Positions 41,830 to 55,378 of a stretch of DNA of 62,000 nucleotides are shown here, in pieces. Within the stretch, counting starts at the first letter, position 1; each line of letters begins with the position of its first letter. The stretch spans positions 27,272,181 to 27,334,180 of the forward strand of contig NC_135552.1 of the NCBI RefSeq assembly GCF_964340395.1, read 5' to 3'. This DNA is from Glandiceps talaboti. Its lineage: Eukaryota > Hemichordata > Enteropneusta > Spengelidae. Made by a program: the position numbers and the translations under genes. The notes beneath the pieces are model-generated. The model searched no databases, had not been told where the DNA came from, and saw nothing but the letters and a program-made list of their open reading frames with translations.

Positions 41830-44800
41830 TTATAAGGAGTCCTGGAATTAAAATTTAACCAATAATAATTAATATACGCTTGGCGGCCGGATTTTGCCAA
41901 GTGAACTGTTTCAGCTACAATGTTCTATTAAGTTAGAAAAATGTAATGTACCACCTTAAATTTAGTTGTCAAGATCTGATGTTTAGAGTCTGTTTGCCCT
42001 GGACTACTGCTTATTTGGTACAATGGGTAGTCTAGATACAATGTTTAGAAGTCTACATGTACATATGTGCCCTGGACTACTGCTAATTTGAGCCCTGACA
42101 TTTCATATTCAAATCTTAAAGTCAAAGAGTACATGAACATATGTTACATGATATAAAATAATATCTTGGCTCCCACAAAAACATGCAAATATGAATCCAA
42201 GAGATTGAAAACTCAGAAAAATACAAAATGTGTTGATATATAATACACCCTAACATGTTGAACACACCATATCCTGTCTATAGGCTATACATGTAGCTCA
42301 GATTTAGTAAGATGCGTAGAAGACTTTCAACTAAATCTAAGCTATTATACGCCTATAGACTGGTTTAGCCCATCCCATCTAATATCTATCAAACTACAAT
42401 GTACGCATAATGACAATTCAATGACGACAGAATTTGCATCGGTAAATGGCACAATAATCAAACATTACATACTAGTTAGTGATAAAGAACAAGAAAATGA
42501 AAAAAATCCTCCATCTGATCCCTTTTCTTACTACTCTAAATAAGAACACGTGTACAATTCAGAGAGTGTGACAAGAGAACTGAAGACTGAAAAATTTGAT
42601 GAGAGAGTATATTCACGTCACGCAAACCCTGTAGAAGTGCTATTGATCAAACTGTCACAATTGCCAACTGTAGTGATATAGATTCTGCTGATTGAGATAT
42701 GGTAACAAAGTGTGATGACAACTGGGCATGATGAATGGGAAATCTTCAAGATGCTACTAATGACTGACACATTGAACATGTGCTAGCTTGTTAAATTGAT
42801 CAAGCACAAATTGTAAATTTACACCCAGCAAATGAAAAATCACACTTTCACGTTTGATTCTGTTCCATTCGGATTCAAAAGCCGACTTCCCACTTTTTCT
42901 TTTGATGAATTACAGGTTGTAATTTACTGGTACATTCTGACACAAGAATTAATTTACTGGGACACTGTGATACCAGAATTAATCATTTGCTGTGAGCAAG
43001 CCTCATTCTACATGTACATGTACTGTCACTCAATTCCAAGTCTTTGAAAAAACTGAAGAATTGACAATAAATATAACCACCATGTACTGCATAGAAAATC
43101 AGACCAATGTATTAATCATGTACATGTATGAATGAAACTTATCCATATCTGCCTTACAACATTTTCAGTTATCATTATTAAAGATCTCTTGGAGAAATGA
43201 TAGGCATTCTCCCATATTTTCCTTGGCTTTCGTTGTGAAAGTAGAAAAGGCCTATTGAGTACTTTTATTTACTCTGACACTGTACCTTGACAGGCAACAC
43301 CTGAGGAATATAAATTCCAGATCCCATGATTCCACTTCTTACATCATACACCCTTAGTCTATGATCTTTTCACATTAATCTTGAATACATTTTAAGAACA
43401 GTGGGTAAATATGCAAATTTCCATAGTATGCCCTGAGCAATATCTTGCAGTGGGGCATATCTATTAAAGAAAAACCACCACTTGAAGTATTCCTGTTATT
43501 GCAAAATCACAGTGTGGAACATGACGGGAATATGTCTTGTAGCTTTATACTAGTTATACAGTCATGTACCTGTACTTTACCATATGCATGCAGTAGTATA
43601 CCCCAGCCCTACATGTATATGTTGTTCCCTTCAATTTAAAGCTTGCCTGAAGGATTGAATTTGTACAAATACCAAGGGTCAGAAAGTCATCAAAGACAGG
43701 TAACATGACAGTATCCTTTGCCTGGGAAAAGAACTTAATATGGTTTCTTGTACTGTTACAGTAATAACCTTATTAACCCAGGGACTGTAAGGTTGCAATG
43801 AATTCAGACAGCTAGGAGTGTATTTTACACTCTGAAATTATAGTTTTATACCATGAGTGTCATACATTGACAGTGATGAGATAACCATGTATTAAAGGTT
43901 ATGGTGTTTCCTTGATCACCTTGCCTAGTTGGTTATTTGTACAGAATACTAATTACAACTAGATGTCATATTATCTTGGTCTTAGATTTACTTAATCCTC
44001 TTGTACAGACCAAGCTTTATTACTTTGACAGTCTCATAGTTTCTACATTACTTTACATTGCACATAGAATATTGTATTACAACATGTATAGTTTATGCAT
44101 TGAACTCTTGCTAATAGTCATACTATCACAATATACAGGGTGGGGGAAGGGTGTTATCTTGTCTTGACAAGTTCTCCATCCCTAACATCCCTAAAATATG
44201 CAAATCAATTCATAGTTTTTACATTTTTTGACCAACCCTCTTTTCTTTTACCTCACTTGGACATCACTGATATGATTACTTTTCATTGAACAATCTACCA
44301 TCTACACACCCCAAGGAACACCGCAGCCACTGAGTTTTACCATATCTATCCAGCTATGTTTGACTTAGTTATATCTACACACACATATATACATACGCAC
44401 ACATATATACATACACACACACACACACACTCATATATTCATTCATACACACACACACGTGCATATGCATACATGTGGTTGCACACAGTTGTTACAACAG
44501 ACAGACAGACAGATTTTATCATACACTTCTGAACCTTGGGTCATTTGTGCTAAAATAGACTGGTTTTCATAAAAGTTGGTTGAAAATAATATGTACATAC
44601 GATTGGAGATAAATTTATTAGTTCTATCAATAGTGGAGGAGATATTGCATATACAGGCCTGGGAGATATAAAGTAACAACTGGTCACGTCATAACACGAA
44701 CACATAGAATGAAAATGATAAGTTTGATTTAATTTCTAACTTGTTGATCTTTTAAAATCAAATTGGCGCATACATGCATCTAATTCATAGCTTTGATTAC

Positions 44801-46472
44801 AAAACTATTAAACACACAAAACTAGCACATTATCTATATTTGGTATATCAGGGAACAAAGTGAAGGTATTTATAAAGGATGGATTTTGTAGATTTTTTTC
44901 CAGTCCAGGATTGACCTTTAAACACAGAGCTGGTAGTTTGAGAATGCAACACAGGATATTTCTGTACAATTTACTTGATATGTTATGTAATACTTGTTTG
45001 CTTACAATTTCAAGGTTTTATTTAAATGACAACATTATTAATATTTATAGATGTTAATAGGAGAAATACCTGCATTAACATAATTTATGGGTTTTTAAAA
45101 AAACACACCAATGGTTAATGGAGAATGCCACTCTTGGGAAAATTTATGTATTTTCATAAACTTCAGGTTCTGGAGTCATTTTATATTTAATGTCATATAA
45201 ATGTTATGTGATTGCCAAGAGACACCAAATTAAAACTCTATTACACCCCAATTGTTCCCACACTGGTTCATTCCTAAGTGCTTATTACCTTTTAGTAAAT
45301 GTCATGAACATTCAGTGTTCATCTAATAAATATGTATGTCTGCAATTTAAAGTCCCATACGGCAATGGTCGACCAATGTGATGTGAAATCATGAAATGAC
45401 TCTCCAGAACCCAAAATTTATGAAAATCCGCTTTGATTTCCAGGAGTGGTGTTCCCCTTTAAATCTGTTATATAAAGGTGCTACTGTACTGTAGATCATA
45501 CTTTGAATGACATTGACTCTATACAAGACATTTTAGTAGTATTATTTTGAGGTATGACTTATATTCCCTCATCCCACAATACAGACGTACATTGTACAGA
45601 CACTGCACAGTACAGGCAGTATGTTGATTTATATGTCAAGGGTCATGAAGGGTCACTAAGAGTCATTAAGTATCCCTGGTTGTTTTATAAATACCACTGT
45701 ACCATAATTTTGACTTGGTATATACTATTAAAATGACAATATTAATTCATCAATGTGAATGGTTTGAAATCACAACGAGGAAGTGAAAGAAAAACAATAT
45801 TATTATGTCAATCATTGAAACAGAGAAATCTACACACCCTCTTTTATTTATTTATATGTATATATAAAATCACAACAATTATTATCCAAGGCCAAAGACT
45901 TTTTAATATACTCTTTTAGAAATATACCTATACTTCAGTATGAATAGAAACAAAAATCCAAATTTTAATCTGTGGCTTGAATTTATTTTCAATGAGAACT
46001 TTTTTGACTCTGTTCACCACTGTTTAGTTATTCTGTAAGTAATGGTTCAGTCCATACTACCCAACTGAGAGTTGGATAAACTTTTCATGTGTGTTTCCAT
46101 TTTCTGCATATCAAGGCTTTCAAAATTGAGTGATAGTTTCAAGAAATTTCAACAGCTTAACCCATGGTTCTATGCTTACTACATCACTTTCTAATTTGAT
46201 TAAATGTAAATATCCTTGAAATGGCTTCTAAGTTATAGAGTATGAAATTTACAAAATATGAACAGGACTCTTAATTTATGTAAAATAAACTGATTCATGA
46301 CTTTATTTATGTTGACAAGATTGTGAGTATCGTTCATTTATCTATACTTAGTCTAGTATTAGTAGTAGTTACATGTACAAGTACATCACATAAATTATCT
46401 CTAAGACTTTCAATTTAAAGAAAGGTATCGACATGATAGATGATTCAAATTGAAATTCTTGAAATAAAGTGC
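41830..46472. other. Gene-free region
   Basis: AT-rich sequence with minor local duplications (GCCCTGGACTACTGCT.ATTTG at about 41997 and 42069; GAATTAATTTACTGG near 42940) and a short (CA)n at 44415-44430. No coding signal recognised. Confidence 0.5.
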
Positions 46473-46957
46473 TGAGGTGTGAAACTTGTTGGAGAGTTAC
46501 ACCGCGCCATTTTTGTTCTCATCTACTACATTGTATGACAAAATAGTGACAATCATGACATTGTCGTACAAAATAGTGACATTCATGGCGCTGCCGTACA
46601 AAATAGTGACATTCACGGTGACTTCTTTACAGTACCGTCCAAAACATACCACCACTATCATTGTCATCGCATCAGTACATAAATGGGTTGTTGGTGGCCG
46701 AGCAGATAGCTTGTATTCCTCTTACCTCAGCTGCCTGAGTTTAACCCACCAAGCGTTGCATTGACTGGGTTTGATTAAAATTTGACCAGGTCTGTATGTA
46801 AGAAGGATGATGCTCAGTTTAACCCTGCCGAACAATGCAAGTTTTCCCCAGGTACTCTGGTTTCTTCCTGCTTCTTCAACACTAGGGTGCTGCTCTTGTC
46901 GCGACCATTCAACAAATTTCCAAATTTATTTGGGCGAATAAAGAATTATTATTATTA
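46473..46957 (+). mobile_element. SINE-like retroposon with (ATT)n tail, preceded by a 30-bp triple repeat
   Basis: 46529-46621 holds three copies of a unit around GTACAAAATAGTGACATTCA. About 46690-46957 looks tRNA-derived: box A-like TGGTGGCCGAGCAGA (46692-46706) and box B-like GAGTTTAACCC (46737-46747), then a central module with TTTTCCCCAGGTACTCTGG (46842-46860) and TTTCTTCCTGC of the kind seen in many marine-animal SINEs. It ends in ATTATTATTATT. The segment 46473-46515 resembles 15065-15110 (CTGAGGTGTGAAACT), suggesting a longer repeat. Confidence 0.6.
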
Positions 46958-46976
46958 AATGTATTCTCAATTGTGA

Positions 46977-47065
46977 GAATGGTATCTAGTAGTTACATGT
47001 CCTGTCAGAATGGTATCTAGTAGTTACATGTCCTGTCAGAATGGTATCTAGTAGTTACATGTCCC
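46977..47065. repeat. 31-bp tandem repeat, three copies
   Basis: GAATGGTATCTAGTAGTTAC followed by ATGTCCTGTCA, the last copy truncated. Confidence 0.97.
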
Positions 47066-47410
47066 CATCAAAAGAATCTAAAAACTTCAACCTTGAAATT
47101 TGTATACAGTCTCTGTGACATATTGATTTTATTTTCATTAAATCTTCAACAATCAATAACTTCATCTTACAGGCATATCTTGTAACACTGTATCCATCCT
47201 ATCAATTCTCTTCTCTTTCAAGTTTTACAAATTGCAAGGATACTTTTAATGAGTTTTTTCTTGAAAAGGCTACATGTTCATTTCATGGTTAAACTAATAA
47301 CCTAAATCAAATCTACAAGAAATGAGTTTCAAATTAAAAGACGCTCTTATAACTGATAATACCACCTGCCTCCTTGAGTCATCATGGATATCTGAATATG
47401 ATACTTTCTT
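47066..47410. other. Gene-free spacer
   Basis: Nothing recognised. Confidence 0.5.
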
Positions 47411-48036
47411 TTCAAGGAACACTGGCTGTGAGAAGATTTCAGATTTTCAAAGAACACTGGTTGTGAGAAGATTTCAGATTTTCAAAGAACACTGGCTGTG
47501 AGAAGATTTCAGATTTTCAAAGAACACTGGTTGTGAGAAGATTTCAGATTTTCAAAGAACACTGGTTGTGAGAAGATTTCAGATTTTCAAAAGAACACTG
47601 GTTGTGAGAAGATTTCAGATTTTCAAAGAACACTGGCTGTGAGAAGATTTCAGATTTTCAAAGAACACTGGTTGTGAGAAGATTTCAGATTTTCAAAGAA
47701 CACTGGTTGTGAGAAGATTTCAGATTTTCAAAGAACACTGGTTAGGAGAAGATTTCAGATTTTCAAAGAACACTGGTTGTGAGAAGATTTCAGATTTTCA
47801 AAGAACACTGGTTGTGAGAAGATTTCAGATTTTCAAAGAACACTGGTTGTGAGAAGATTTCAGATTTTCAAAGAACACTGGTTGTGAGAAGATTTCAGAT
47901 TTTCAAAGAACACTGGTTGTGAGAAGATTTCAGATTTTCAAGGAACACTGGCTGTGAGAAGATTTCAGATTTTCAAAGAACACTGGTTGGGAGAAGATTT
48001 CAGATTTTCAAAGAACACTGGTTGGGAGAAGATTTT
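47411..48036. repeat. 35-bp minisatellite, about eighteen copies
   Basis: Unit TTTCAAAGAACACTGGTTGT then GAGAAGATTTCAGAT. Variants are GGCTGT, GGTTAG, GGTTGG and AAGGAAC; one copy carries an extra A near 47588. Confidence 0.98.
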
Positions 48037-48230
48037 ACAGCTGATGACATTTGTATGCATACATGTAGATGTATTATAACTTGAAGGAAAACAATCACAT
48101 TCATTTAAAATACAACAAATATTACTACGGAAAGCAAGCTATGTATGTGTTAACTAAGATAGACACAGAGTATAACTATTGTTGTTGCATGTGGTAATAT
48201 ACACTTACAATGTAATGTGCTTCTCACTCT

Positions 48231-48232
<2 letters not shown>

Positions 48233-48270
<38 letters not shown>

Positions 48271-48284
48271 GCGTGTGCGTGTGC

Positions 48285-48325
<41 letters not shown>
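48233..48325. repeat. (GT)n microsatellite with GCGT interruptions
   Basis: About 46 GT units with four GC substitutions in the middle. Confidence 0.97.
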
Positions 48326-48328
<3 letters not shown>

Positions 48329-48340
48329 CCCATTGGAATA

Positions 48341-48428
48341 TAGCCTGGAATCCATGTGGATAGGATTTTTTACATTCGTCTTTCCAGACAGATGTAAAAA
48401 AAATCCAATTCTCATGGATTCCAGGCTA
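48341..48428. mobile_element. Near-perfect foldback element (88 bp)
   Basis: Left arm 48341-48381 begins TAGCCTGGAATCCATG and the right arm 48386-48428 is its reverse complement with a few mismatches, leaving a 4-nt loop. TGGAATA on both sides (48334-48340, 48431-48437) may be a target duplication. Words like TAGCCTAGAATCCA recur near 61056 and CAGCCTAGAATCCAG near 41484. Confidence 0.6.
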
Positions 48429-48437
48429 ACTGGAATA

Positions 48438-51400
48438 ATGTTAGCTGGAAGTTCGATTCCACACTTTTCCTGTTAATTTTATTTCAATGGGCTTCATACT
48501 GATACTGCATGCAAAGAGTGATTTGATAGCAGTGTCTTGGTTATGAAGATATATTCACCCAGTAATCAAGATAGTGTGAATACTGAGAGTCCCTGAATGC
48601 CACTTAAGAAAAACTTGCTATCACAGACACCACCCTACTGTGAGTGTAATAATATCAGCATCCATTGCTTGCTTATATTAACACGTTTCAATAGTTGTAG
48701 TTTGTGTCTGTGTTTATATAGATAGCCAATAGTTGACTTGCCATCTATCACTAAATCTAATCTAACCTAGCAAAATTTTACGTTTCATTTATGAAGCTGA
48801 ATGTAATTTCACTTGTGACAATACATAGAACTACAAAAATAAGTTACCAGACACACATGCTAAACTTAAAACAATTTTGCTAAAAGTCACAGTCTTATTG
48901 GTTGTTCGGCAACGTTCTTCCCTCTGGATCTTACAAACACATGTACTGATAGTGATACATACAGAATAAAGATTGTTAGGGTGTTAGGGTACCCTGGCAA
49001 GGTTGAATAGTACATTACCATACAAGTTCATGCATCATAGCACCAACAGCTGAAATTGACATTCCGACATATCACTGTACTTTCTTGTATGAAATAGATG
49101 AGGTATGATGGACTTCTATGCTATAAAAATGGATGAAACCAAGCAGAAACGGCAACGAAATAGATGGCTTAGTCTAACACTAGTAGATGCATGTGCCGGA
49201 ACAAATGTCATTTGAATTCCAATTATTATCTAGGTGTTCATTTACTGGCCTTTCCGTGCATGACACAGATGAAAAAGACGTGATGTAGTTCATGTAGTTA
49301 TGGTTATTCATCAACTCAACCTAATGACACACAGGTATTACAATTGATCAACACAGACTAGTCCCTTTGAAATTACATTCTAATCACTACACAGCCACGA
49401 TACAGCCAAATCATTAGATAGCTTAGTGATGCCCTACATACCTTTTTGGAATGTCGTTTCCCCTGTTAAATATGAGTGCTTGGCATACTCAACAACATCA
49501 TATCTACAAACATTGGCAATTTATGTTTCTTCCCGCCTAGTGTTTTGATTTCCGAACAGCATCAAATGCTGGTTTCAGCAGAACATGTATGGCATACAAA
49601 TGTATGGACAGACTGACCTTTGAATATGATGACTCTGCATGCACTGTACAGTATGTGTCCTTGTACACTATATCAATACAGTATGTACATTTCCGGCTTT
49701 CACATGACCATGAACTGTTATCACAGGTGAGCTATTCCAATGTACTCAACTGACTCACATAAGATACATGTAGACACACTGACGCTAATGAACTGCTCAG
49801 CGAATAGAGTACCCCAATAATAAAACTTACTGGCCAGTCACCTAAATACATACTAACATAATGACAAAGAGTTGAATCCACACTTTCACTATGTCATCAT
49901 CCTCAGATTCCTGCATTCAATACCTTGAGGGCTCTTCAACTGTAGAACATGACATGTACAGCCTTCAGACAACTCAACAACCTGAAATTCAGTAGCTTTG
50001 CTATCATCTTGACGTCATTCGGTACAGTGAAGGCCATACTTTACTTTCTAACATGTATAATTCAGTTACTAAGATAGCATCTGGGAAATAGACAGTATAA
50101 GTTACAGTCACATGAGGCCAGTTCTTAAATTGAAGCGGGAGTTCAGTAATAATATACGGTGGAAAACTTTCATGGATTTTTCTGAGGGTAAAGGATGTTC
50201 TTCAATATGTTCAATTAAGATTTAAATTTCAAATTTCAACATGATGGTTTCCCTTGTGCAATATTTGAATATCACTACATGTACATGTATGTATAATATA
50301 AAACACTTCCTGGGTGTAGCTTGACAGGCATGACTTTACTTATTTCATTTCACGTTCATTAATTTTTTCTTCTTCAAATTTTCAACCTCATACACACACA
50401 CATACATGTACATGTATACACATACATGTACACATACAAACACAAATACACACATATATTACAAATAATTTGTGCAATACATATAATAATTAATAATTTG
50501 TATGTATGGATGTATGTATATGACTCAAGACCGAAAAAAAATCTATATATCAATTACATGTATTTTAGACAATAATTGACTGTCCCCATAACACTTTTTG
50601 GTAGACTCCAATGCACAAACTCATCAAGGAACCTCCATTTTAAAGAGGAGTATATGTACCGGAGGGGAACCAAGTGGGTCGGGGTACATACTCTTAATTG
50701 TATTTCCATCAATTAAAGTAGATGGATAAAGACATTATCTTGCTGGCTCATAGGACATATTAAATTATTGGACAGACGTGGATTTGATGAAAGTAGGTGA
50801 AGTACACCATTGTAATCCTGGTAAATGACAAACTCACTACAAAGTACAGAATTAATGATCTGGATATCTTTCTGTTTGCAATAACAAATGACTTCATTAA
50901 ATCTTTATGACTTGCAGTTATCACGTACGTTTGAATTATTGGAACTATTAATATGCATAATATCTGATAGGCTACTTCATATAAAATTAATACATCTTAG
51001 ATAATGAGTTTAGTAATGAAGTGAAACATCTTGGATCTGTTTCAAATGTGTACTATGTCATTCAGACTGTTAAAGTATGATTATGAAATGAAAGTATCAT
51101 TAATATGTACAAATACAGTTACTTTTTTTACTCTATTTTTATTGTTATATTTAACGTACCGACTGACCAACCCATCATTTTGAAGGTGTTACCGGTACAA
51201 TGAGAAACAAAGATTTAAGTATGGGTGCACTGACCTAATGCTATAGAGTCATAGTCTTGGTAATGGTATTGAGGACCAAGGTAGTGTTTTGATCTGTCTA
51301 CTACACATGTGTCAGTGATGTCTGTGATTCTTTTCTAATCCTGCCATAGAGGGCATCGATTTAAAAAAAAAAATTTTTGCCACAATGAAGAAATACAAAT

Positions 51401-52616
51401 GTATAGGGTTGATGAAAAACACAGAATTAAGTAAAGCTGCCCTTACCTACAAATATCCAGAAAATAATTTTTTTTAAAACTGGTGCATGTCATAAAGAGA
51501 CGTGGTTTTATGATGATGATGATGATACAAATTAAGTTTGTAAGTGTACTACATGTATACAGTTTCATAAACAATACACAAAAACCACTGTATCATTACA
51601 TCATCAATTGTCCAGTTGACTGACAATAATGAGAGAATCAAAGCTCAGAAATACCAATTTTCAGATTTCACTAACACAAGTGCTACAACATTATCATAAG
51701 AAAACTACTATTAGTTTTGAGTACATTTACCTATGGATCTGAGTGATAGTAAATGACATTTCCTGTAACTTGTAAGGTCAGTTATACATATCAATATATC
51801 CTTGACTTCACTTCACTTATGAATAAAACATGGTTTTTGGTTGAAAAGTTCACTTGACTAGAAAATCACTTTGACAAGAAAAGAAGGAAGATCAATAAAG
51901 GTCCAAATGTCCATTCTTATGTCTCACATGAGGTCAAGAATTATGTAAATTATAAACAAAGATCCATATTTTCAATCTTGTGTCTCACATAAAGCTATGA
52001 ATATTGTTAATGACAAATTAAAAAAAAAAATTAAATAGAAACATATCAATGAAGTACATAAAGTGCATCAACTCATTTTATCGTAAAACCTGGTGAATAT
52101 TGACACTTAGTTCTTCCTAACAATATCATTTGTATAAACAACATGTCCATTTAACTTTTAAACTTAAAGCACTAAATCACGTTGAAGAATTTTACGACTT
52201 TAGAGCATAATTTGTTATCCTCAGCATTATCCATATACACAATAAACTTTGTATGTGATTTACAGTTTAACTTCACAACATTATACTATTTGATGAACAA
52301 CATTGAATATTTTATATATATATAATGTCAAAAAGGAAAGCTATATATAACTTCCATGACTGCACCAGAGATGTGGCTTTTTAAGTTGAGTTATTAAGTA
52401 ATGTACAAGTATACTTTAATACACATAATTATACCATATTACTCAAGTGAAGTTGAACAAAAAAAATACAGAATTTATACCCTGGTCATTTTAAAGTCAC
52501 ACTAATGTGTGTCTACATCACTGATTCTGCTGTGTTCGAATTATGACTCAAACCATTCAAAATTGCCATTAGTTTCCCAAATTTTTCATTCATATTACTG
52601 GGCATGGTATAATGAT
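48438..52616. other. Gene-free region
   Basis: AT-rich with a candidate exon at 49442-49503 and a small (GAT)n at 51509-51526; no coding sequence recognised on either strand. Confidence 0.5.
49442..49503 (-). other. Candidate 62-nt exon, unrecognised
   Basis: A minus-strand acceptor-like CCAATGTTTGTAG and donor AAAAAG|GTATGTAG bound 62 nt open in one frame, reading YDVVEYAKHSYLTGETTFQK. No family recognised and no neighbouring exons with matching phase found. Confidence 0.15.
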
Positions 52617-52771
52617 ATTATTTCCCAATATTTTTCTTCATTCAGCAGGTAATACAATGTACTTGTGACCAAAGACTTTTGCCATTTACCTCACCCAGTG
52701 ACTCGTAGTGACTAAGCTCCTTAAGTCACTCGTATATTCCTTGGCTGAATGAAGAAAAATATTGGGGTATA
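52617..52771. mobile_element. MITE-like foldback element, copy 2 of the 22.8-kb family
   Basis: The left end has TTTCCCAATATTTTTCTTC then ATTCAGCA. The right end, reverse-complemented, reads TTATACCCCAATATTTTTC then TTCATTCAGCCAAGG. The interior shares GTGACT.A.G..CCTTAAGTCACT with the duplicated core of the copy at 22834-23028. Confidence 0.7.
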
Positions 52772-53201
52772 ACATCTAAATGTATACTTTAGTATACATA
52801 AATATACATAACAGTCTGTTTAATATGCTGTCATTAAAACTGTGTTTATTTGTTTCTGTGTTTAAATCATCAAAAGGCTGCTCAATGAAAAAGGGTTTAT
52901 TATTTTAATTCATAAACTTTGAAAATCTTCAAGACTACCACAGAAAAAGTTTACATTCTGGTGATGACTGTCACAGGAGTATGACTATGATTCTGTACGC
53001 ACTATAAAATTGGCAAGGAGATTTAAAACAGAGATCATTACAGCAAAATCAAATTACTGGCTCCTTTATTTCAAGGATTGATTTTTGAAAAATCAATTCT
53101 TTTTAATGCAGAATGACCATTTAATACTCAAATGTTTTCCATTCTAAAACTGTGAAGGTTTTTATTGATTTTGTTCAAATCCAGAAACCACACAAGCAGA
53201 T
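52772..53201. other. Gene-free spacer
   Basis: Contains a short inverted repeat, GGATTGATTTTTGAAAAATC (53074-53093); nothing else recognised. Confidence 0.5.
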
Positions 53202-54003
53202 AAATGTGATCCCAACATGTCTGTGTAGTAGATTATACAGTACAAATGTGATCCCAACATGTCTGTGTAGTACACTGTACAGTACAAATGTGATCCCAAC
53301 ATGTCTGTGTAGTACACTGTACAGTACAAATGTGATCCCAACATGTCTGTGCAGTAGATTATACAGTACAAATGTGATCCCAACATGTCTGGGTAGTACA
53401 CTGTACAGTACAAATGTGATCCCAACATGTCTGTGTAGTACACTGTACAGTACAAATGTGATCCCAACATGTCTGTGCAGTACACTGTACAGTACAAATG
53501 TGATCCCAACATGTCTGTGCAGTACACTGTACAGTACAAATGTGATCCCAACATGTCTGTGCAGTACACTGTACAGTACAAATGTGATCCCAACATGTCT
53601 GTGTAGTACACTGTACAGTACAAATGTGATCCCAACATGTCTGTGCAGTACACTGTACAGTACAAATGTGATCCCAACATGTCTGTGTAGTACACTGTAC
53701 AGTACAAATGTGATTCCAACATGTCTGTGCAGTACACTGTACAGTACAAATGTGATCCCAACATGTCTGTGCAGTACACTGTACAGTACAAATGTGATCC
53801 CAACATGTCTGTAGTACACTGTACAGTACAAATGTGATCCCAACATGTCTGTGTAGTACACTGTACAGTACAAATGTGATCCCAACATGTCTGTGCAGTA
53901 CACTGTACAGTACAAATGTGATCCCAACATGTCTGTGTAGTACACTATACAGTACAAATGTGATCCCAACATGTCTGTGCAGTACACTGTACAGTACAAA
54001 TGT
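53202..54003. repeat. 42-bp minisatellite, about nineteen copies
   Basis: Unit AAATGTGATCCCAACATGTC then TGTGTAGTACACTGTACAGT and AC. Variants are TGTAG/TGCAG and ACACTGTAC/GATTATAC. One copy near 53811 lacks GT and shifts the frame. The period is a multiple of three and the unit lacks stops in several frames, so open frames of 200+ codons appear on both strands; they are not genes. Confidence 0.98.
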
Positions 54004-55378
54004 ACAAACTATGAATGAACTACAAACCCATAGAAACACTAGCTATGTGTGGTCTTAATTTCATCAAGTCTAAAATTGCACTTTTTATGAATCAAATTCA
54101 AATATCAATGAATTACAGCCTTGTCCTAAGAACAACTGAACATTAAAATTACTGAGTCTAAATTTGCACTTTTGATGAATTACATGTAGATCCAAAAATG
54201 ATGTCAAAATTTAAAACATATCTCCAATTGTCTTCTGCATTATGATATATTCAATCACTATACATCAAATTGAGCCTACAAAGTACAAATAACATCCCGA
54301 GACTCGTGAGAAGAATTGAAGATTAAAAAAAGAAAATGTCCTCAAGTTAAGGTCGAAACATACAAAAAAAGTAATATTATTATTAATCTCCAAATGACTT
54401 GGGGAACATCATGTCTTTATATCACACAGTAAAAAAATAAGCAGTTTAGTTGTTACTTGATCCTGCCATATATGTGTATAATACAAGGATTTATCACAGG
54501 ATCTAAATATCAAATGAACATGTACCATGGAAACACAACCCAGCAATAATCCAGTCATCTATCTGAGGACTTCATTTGTAGTATATGCTTGCAAATTTAA
54601 TATTCCATTCTGTCAACTTTCCAACCATGTATAAATGTGATCTGATCATATCAACTTTGACTGACTAGACAGACCTTTTGAAGTGGTACATGTAAGTCAG
54701 ATGAAATCTCTACACATGTAAACTTACCATTAAATCAGATTATATGCAATTATATTATAATACAAGCAGTATTTAAATTCAGGTCATGACCTCTTCCTCA
54801 GTGCATGAGTAACATTATGGGACCCCCTTTTTGTGAGAATGACATTATCTTACACACTGAGCGAATGACATTATCTTACACACTGAGCAACTCGACCAGA
54901 CTATTTCTGCTGTAAGTACACTGAAATTGATAACTGCTGTCAACTTATACATGATTTGGGGTGATAACATAGCACCTCAGTAACTTATTCAACTTTGAAA
55001 GCTAAATATAAATGTAAATATAAAGAAGCACTACTGCACTTGACATGGATTCGGCCATTTTGGATATTTCCTGCATGGGTTTATGGGAAAAAGTCTGTTG
55101 ATGACACCATATTTACCAGAATCTCTTTATCTTGACACACTGAGTACCTTACATGTACACAACACAAATTTCTTCAAAGAATGAAGAATCCTAAAATCAA
55201 AGTCTACAAATATAAAATGTTTTCCTATGCTTTAAAACTGGGAAAAAAAGACTAGACTACTTGACATGTATTAATCTACTTACCAGTACTCACAGCAAAT
55301 CAACATTAGGTAAAACCAAATTCATCAATTTATGTTGTATGTAGCTACTATGTACTTGTGTTGAACATTTGGCATTAT
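54004..55378. other. Gene-free spacer
   Basis: Contains a small duplication, GAATGACATTATCTTACACA (about 54837 and 54865); nothing else recognised. Confidence 0.5.

Noticed and set aside
53162-54058. Open frames of 200-274 codons on both strands
   Set aside because: They are translations of the 42-bp tandem repeat, whose period is a multiple of three; several frames on both strands are open at once.
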